Of a stretch of 64,000 nt of DNA, positions 61,733 to 64,000 are shown in pieces (position 1 is the stretch's first letter; each line of letters begins with the position of its first letter). The notes under the pieces are model-generated. The model did no database searches, was not told the DNA's origin, and worked only from the letters and a program-made list of their open reading frames with translations. The stretch covers positions 3,348,001 through 3,412,000 of the forward strand of contig NZ_CP024621.1 in assembly GCF_009846525.1 (NCBI RefSeq), written 5' to 3'. This stretch comes from Halomonas meridiana. GTDB taxonomy: Bacteria > Pseudomonadota > Gammaproteobacteria > Pseudomonadales > Halomonadaceae. A program made the translations under genes and the position numbers.

Positions 61733-63167
61733 ACGGTTTGGCACCCATGGTCATGTCAGGGTTGAAGACTGCATAGCGGCCACGCCCCATGGCTTTCGCA
61801 GTATACAGCGCCACGTCGGCGCTACGGAGTAGTGAGTGGCTGCTGTTGCCATCTCGTGGCGCCAGCGCAATGCCCACGCTCACACCGATACGCACTTCAT
61901 GGCCATCGATGGAGAACGGCTTTTGCAGGGCGTCGACCAGTTGGCGGGCGAGTTGCTTGGCTTCGGCCAAGGCATCGCGGTGGGCATACTGGATGATCGA
62001 GAATTCGTCTCCATCCAGCCGAGCGACGAGATCGCTCTCCTCCAGCAGCGCCTGCACGCGCTGGCTCGCGTCCACCAGCAAGGTATCGCCCGCCGCATGG
62101 CCGAGCGTATCGTTCACTGCCTTGAAGCGATCGAGATCAAAGAGCATGACATTGAAGGACGCCCCGTGGGGAACCTGAGTGACCGCTTCCTGCAGCACAT
62201 CATTGAACTGTGTGCGATTCGGCAGTTTGGTCAGGGCGTCATGATGCGCCAAGTGCTGGTAGCGTAGTGCCTGCTCCTTGACTTCCAAAAGCTGCTCACG
62301 CTCTTCCACTTTTTTGCGCAGCGCTTCGATGGCCTGTGCCATACAGCCAATTTCATCACTACGCCACGTGTAAGGGGTGGCGCGCCCCGTCTCGTTCTGG
62401 GCAATATGGGTGAGTGCACGTATCAAACGCGGCACCGGTCTAAACAGCTGGTTCATCAACATACTGATCAAAAGCGCCGTGGCGAGCAGCACCACCCCCA
62501 AGGACGCCGCAACTTTCAAGATCAGCTCACGGTGTACTTGATACAGCTCACTCTTCAAGCCAATGCTCGACACCACGACGCCATGCAGGTCGCCTTGTGG
62601 GCTAATGATGGGCAGGGAACTGACGAAGTGCTCCTCGTCACCAATACGGGCAAACCCCACATAAAATGCGTTGGCTAAGGAGCTGCGACCTACCTCAGAG
62701 GTGGTGGGAAACAGCATGTCTCCCGTGGTGCTGTTAAAGGCATCCGCGACCGGCGCGAGACGGTCGTTATCCGTCAATGCAAAGAGCCAAACGTTGTGGC
62801 GCGTTTGGGCGCTGGCCAGTGCCAATACGTCGATGGGGCTAAAGCCAGTGCTCAGCACCGAATCTTCATCGCCAATTGGCCGTGCCGCCACCAACTGTGT
62901 CACTTGCCCGGTTGGGTCGGTTCGCACCGCTACGGACGTATAAATACGTCGGATGGTGGCACTGACAATCTGCGCATTGACCTGCGCCTCACGGCTCCAC
63001 TGATCCCGAGCGCTACGCTCGACCATGGTAAAACCCAGCATAGCGCCCATGAGATACGCAAAAATCACGCCTAACAGCATGAAGATGGCGACTTTACCCA
63101 CCACCGTACGGTGCCAAGGAAGCGTAGCTTTTGAGTTCAGCGCGTTGTCAGCCTTTACCTCTTGCAT
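61722..63167 (-). CDS. Membrane Cache-HAMP-GGDEF protein paired with binding proteins
   Basis: A 481-residue putative diguanylate cyclase. Helix 1 is at about 25-48, followed by a periplasmic Cache-like sensor (about 50-215), helix 2 at about 218-240, a HAMP-like linker (RPVPRLIRALTHIAQNETGRATPY) and a coiled coil (EALRKKVEEREQLLEVKEQ). The GGDEF domain follows from about 313 (HHDALTKLPNRTQFNDVL). The active-site loop reads ARLDGDEFSII, with Asp replacing the first Gly, and no RxxD inhibition site precedes it (ESD instead). It is the first gene of the operon with the two GltI-like binding proteins, which could bind its periplasmic face. Confidence 0.88.
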   Translation of the reverse strand: MQEVKADNALNSKATLPWHRTVVGKVAIFMLLGVIFAYLMGAMLGFTMVERSARDQWSREAQVNAQIVSATIRRIYTSVAVRTDPTGQVTQLVAARPIGDEDSVLSTGFSPIDVLALASAQTRHNVWLFALTDNDRLAPVADAFNSTTGDMLFPTTSEVGRSSLANAFYVGFARIGDEEHFVSSLPIISPQGDLHGVVVSSIGLKSELYQVHRELILKVAASLGVVLLATALLISMLMNQLFRPVPRLIRALTHIAQNETGRATPYTWRSDEIGCMAQAIEALRKKVEEREQLLEVKEQALRYQHLAHHDALTKLPNRTQFNDVLQEAVTQVPHGASFNVMLFDLDRFKAVNDTLGHAAGDTLLVDASQRVQALLEESDLVARLDGDEFSIIQYAHRDALAEAKQLARQLVDALQKPFSIDGHEVRIGVSVGIALAPRDGNSSHSLLRSADVALYTAKAMGRGRYAVFNPDMTMGAKPYDG

Positions 63168-63470
63168 GCAGCATGTGTCCTTCCATCGGCGTTCTAGCCA
63201 TCTGCATCGGTGCGTTTAGCGACCAACATCTTGAAATGACATTTCTCACCTCTCAGCAACAGCTGCAGGCTTTTAGTTGTTTAATAAACTACCACCAAAT
63301 GACCTCTATATAAGCACACTATTTAAACGTTTTATCTATGAGCCATTTCGTTTTTCTGGCATAACTTTTGCGCAACTAAGCCAACCGCTCGAAGCGGTTA
63401 TCTCAACCTCACTTGGCTAGCTAGCGGAAGACACGCTAAGTTACTACTTCATATTACCAAGGAGCCCATC
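63168..63470. other. Divergent intergenic region, about 300 bp, no gene seen
   Basis: The region between the cyclase operon and the YbaK-domain gene is AT-rich at 63240-63360 and holds a sigma-54-like motif at 63356-63372. A hairpin AACCGCT-cga-AGCGGTT at 63383-63399 lies 12 bp past it, in the presumed leader of the YbaK gene. No open frame with a ribosome site was seen. Confidence 0.5.
63356..63372 (+). promoter_or_regulatory. Candidate sigma-54 (-24/-12) promoter
   Basis: CTGGCATAACTTTTGCG carries the invariant GG and GC exactly 10 bases apart, and matches the YTGGCA and TTGC blocks of the RpoN consensus. It points towards the YbaK-domain gene with a leader of about 90 bp. No enhancer-binding regulator gene is nearby. 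Confidence 0.4.
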
Positions 63471-63944
63471 ATGAGCATCGAGACCGTTCGCCAGTTTTTT
63501 GCCGAGCACGCGCCAGAGGTAGCCATTGAAGAGCTGGAAACAAGCACGGCGACCGTACAGCTCGCCGCCGAGGCTCACGGTGTCGCCCCTGGGCAGATTG
63601 CGAAAACATTGGCGTTTAAAGTAGGCGAGAAACCGCTGCTGATTGTGGCCAGTGGCGATGCACGGATCGATAACCGCAAAATCCGCGATACCTTCGGCGG
63701 CAAAGCTAAAATGCTCGATGCTGACACCGTGATGGAACTGACCAGTCATCCGGTGGGCGGAGTATGCCCGTTTGGGCTAGCGACGGATCTCCCCGTCTAT
63801 TGCGACGAATCCCTACACGCATTCGATGAAGTGCTGCCCGCGGCGGGATCACCGAATAGCGCGGTGCGTTTAAGCCCCAAGCAGTTGGCCGAGCTGGCTG
63901 GTGCCCAGTGGGTGGACGTGTGTAAGTTGCCGGAAATGACTTAG
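63471..63944 (+). CDS. YbaK/ProX-domain aminoacyl-tRNA deacylase-like protein
   Basis: A 157-residue protein of the YbaK/prolyl-tRNA-synthetase-associated domain family, which hydrolyse mischarged tRNAs in trans. Features include APGQIAKTLAFKVGEKPLLIVASGDARIDNRKIRDTFGGKAKML with the conserved lysine in AKTLAF, then HPVGGVCPFGLATDLPVYCDESL (the GGxxPxG-type loop). AAGGAG precedes the ATG. The exact tRNA substrate cannot be told. It is a single gene; nothing else is seen to the end of the window. Confidence 0.88.
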   Translation: MSIETVRQFFAEHAPEVAIEELETSTATVQLAAEAHGVAPGQIAKTLAFKVGEKPLLIVASGDARIDNRKIRDTFGGKAKMLDADTVMELTSHPVGGVCPFGLATDLPVYCDESLHAFDEVLPAAGSPNSAVRLSPKQLAELAGAQWVDVCKLPEMT

Positions 63945-64000
63945 CTTTTCTCATCGCGGCAAGCACTCATAAAACGATGGAAAGCCTTAGAAGGGCACAT

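Noticed and set aside
1..64000. Genomic island or prophage
   Set aside because: I saw no integrase, transposase, tRNA-flanked repeats or clear change of codon style. The genes look like ordinary chromosomal operons of one lineage.

Overview
This is a GC-rich, gene-dense bacterial chromosome segment with no rRNA, tRNA, phage, transposase or CRISPR array that I could see. Gene content and repertoire (methionine salvage, malonate TRAP uptake, a TAT-exported formate dehydrogenase with DUF3305/DUF3306, many c-di-GMP and chemosensory genes, acidic proteins) point to a gammaproteobacterium of the Halomonas/Vreelandella type. That assignment is an inference from gene content, not a measured phylogeny.

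Layout. 1-3270: methionine salvage, with mtnB (cut by the window edge), mtnC and mtnD on the plus strand and mtnK converging on them. 3454-8770: an Aer-like chemoreceptor, a LysR regulator divergent from two small YdcZ-type membrane proteins, a membrane diguanylate cyclase and a YrhK-like protein. 8767-14959: a DeoR regulator divergent from a five-gene operon (binding protein, fused permease, ATPase, beta-CASP-like metallo-beta-lactamase, PNK-type HAD phosphatase). It looks like an uptake-and-hydrolysis system for a phosphorylated compound, with a 21-bp-periodic operator candidate between regulator and operon. 14956-17114: an MFS transporter with a GlxA/AraC regulator. 17236-23897: a complete malonate module (GntR regulator, TRAP transporter, malonyl-CoA decarboxylase, malonyl-CoA synthetase), closed by a strong terminator and a 145-bp palindromic repeat. 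24137-29211: a sodium:solute symporter, a yjfL/yjfM/yjfC set and an unrecognised protein that resembles a degenerate ANL adenylating enzyme.

29505-39135: an eight-gene chemosensory array (receptor, CheB, CheR-TPR, hybrid CheA, stand-alone receiver, HPt-REC-REC-GGDEF cyclase, two CheW). It has the parts list of a Wsp system but a different gene order and a different output protein. 39118-54755: a formate dehydrogenase and molybdenum-cofactor island on both strands (moeA, moaB, DUF1244, fdh subunits gamma/beta/alpha, TAT peptide, TorD chaperone, polyferredoxin, DUF3306, DUF3305 on the minus strand; fdhD, mobA, a second moeA, moaA and a CobW-type GTPase on the plus strand). 54735-63944: a PAS-GGDEF-EAL protein, a LysR regulator, an orphan Fur-box-preceded metal/siderophore binding protein, a three-gene operon that pairs a Cache-GGDEF protein with two tandem GltI-like periplasmic binding proteins, and a YbaK-domain protein.

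The strongest candidates for something new are the HPt-REC-REC-GGDEF chemosensory array, the DeoR/ABC/beta-CASP/PNK-phosphatase operon, and the cyclase plus twin binding protein operon. Four GGDEF proteins in 64 kb make cyclic-di-GMP signalling a theme of the window.
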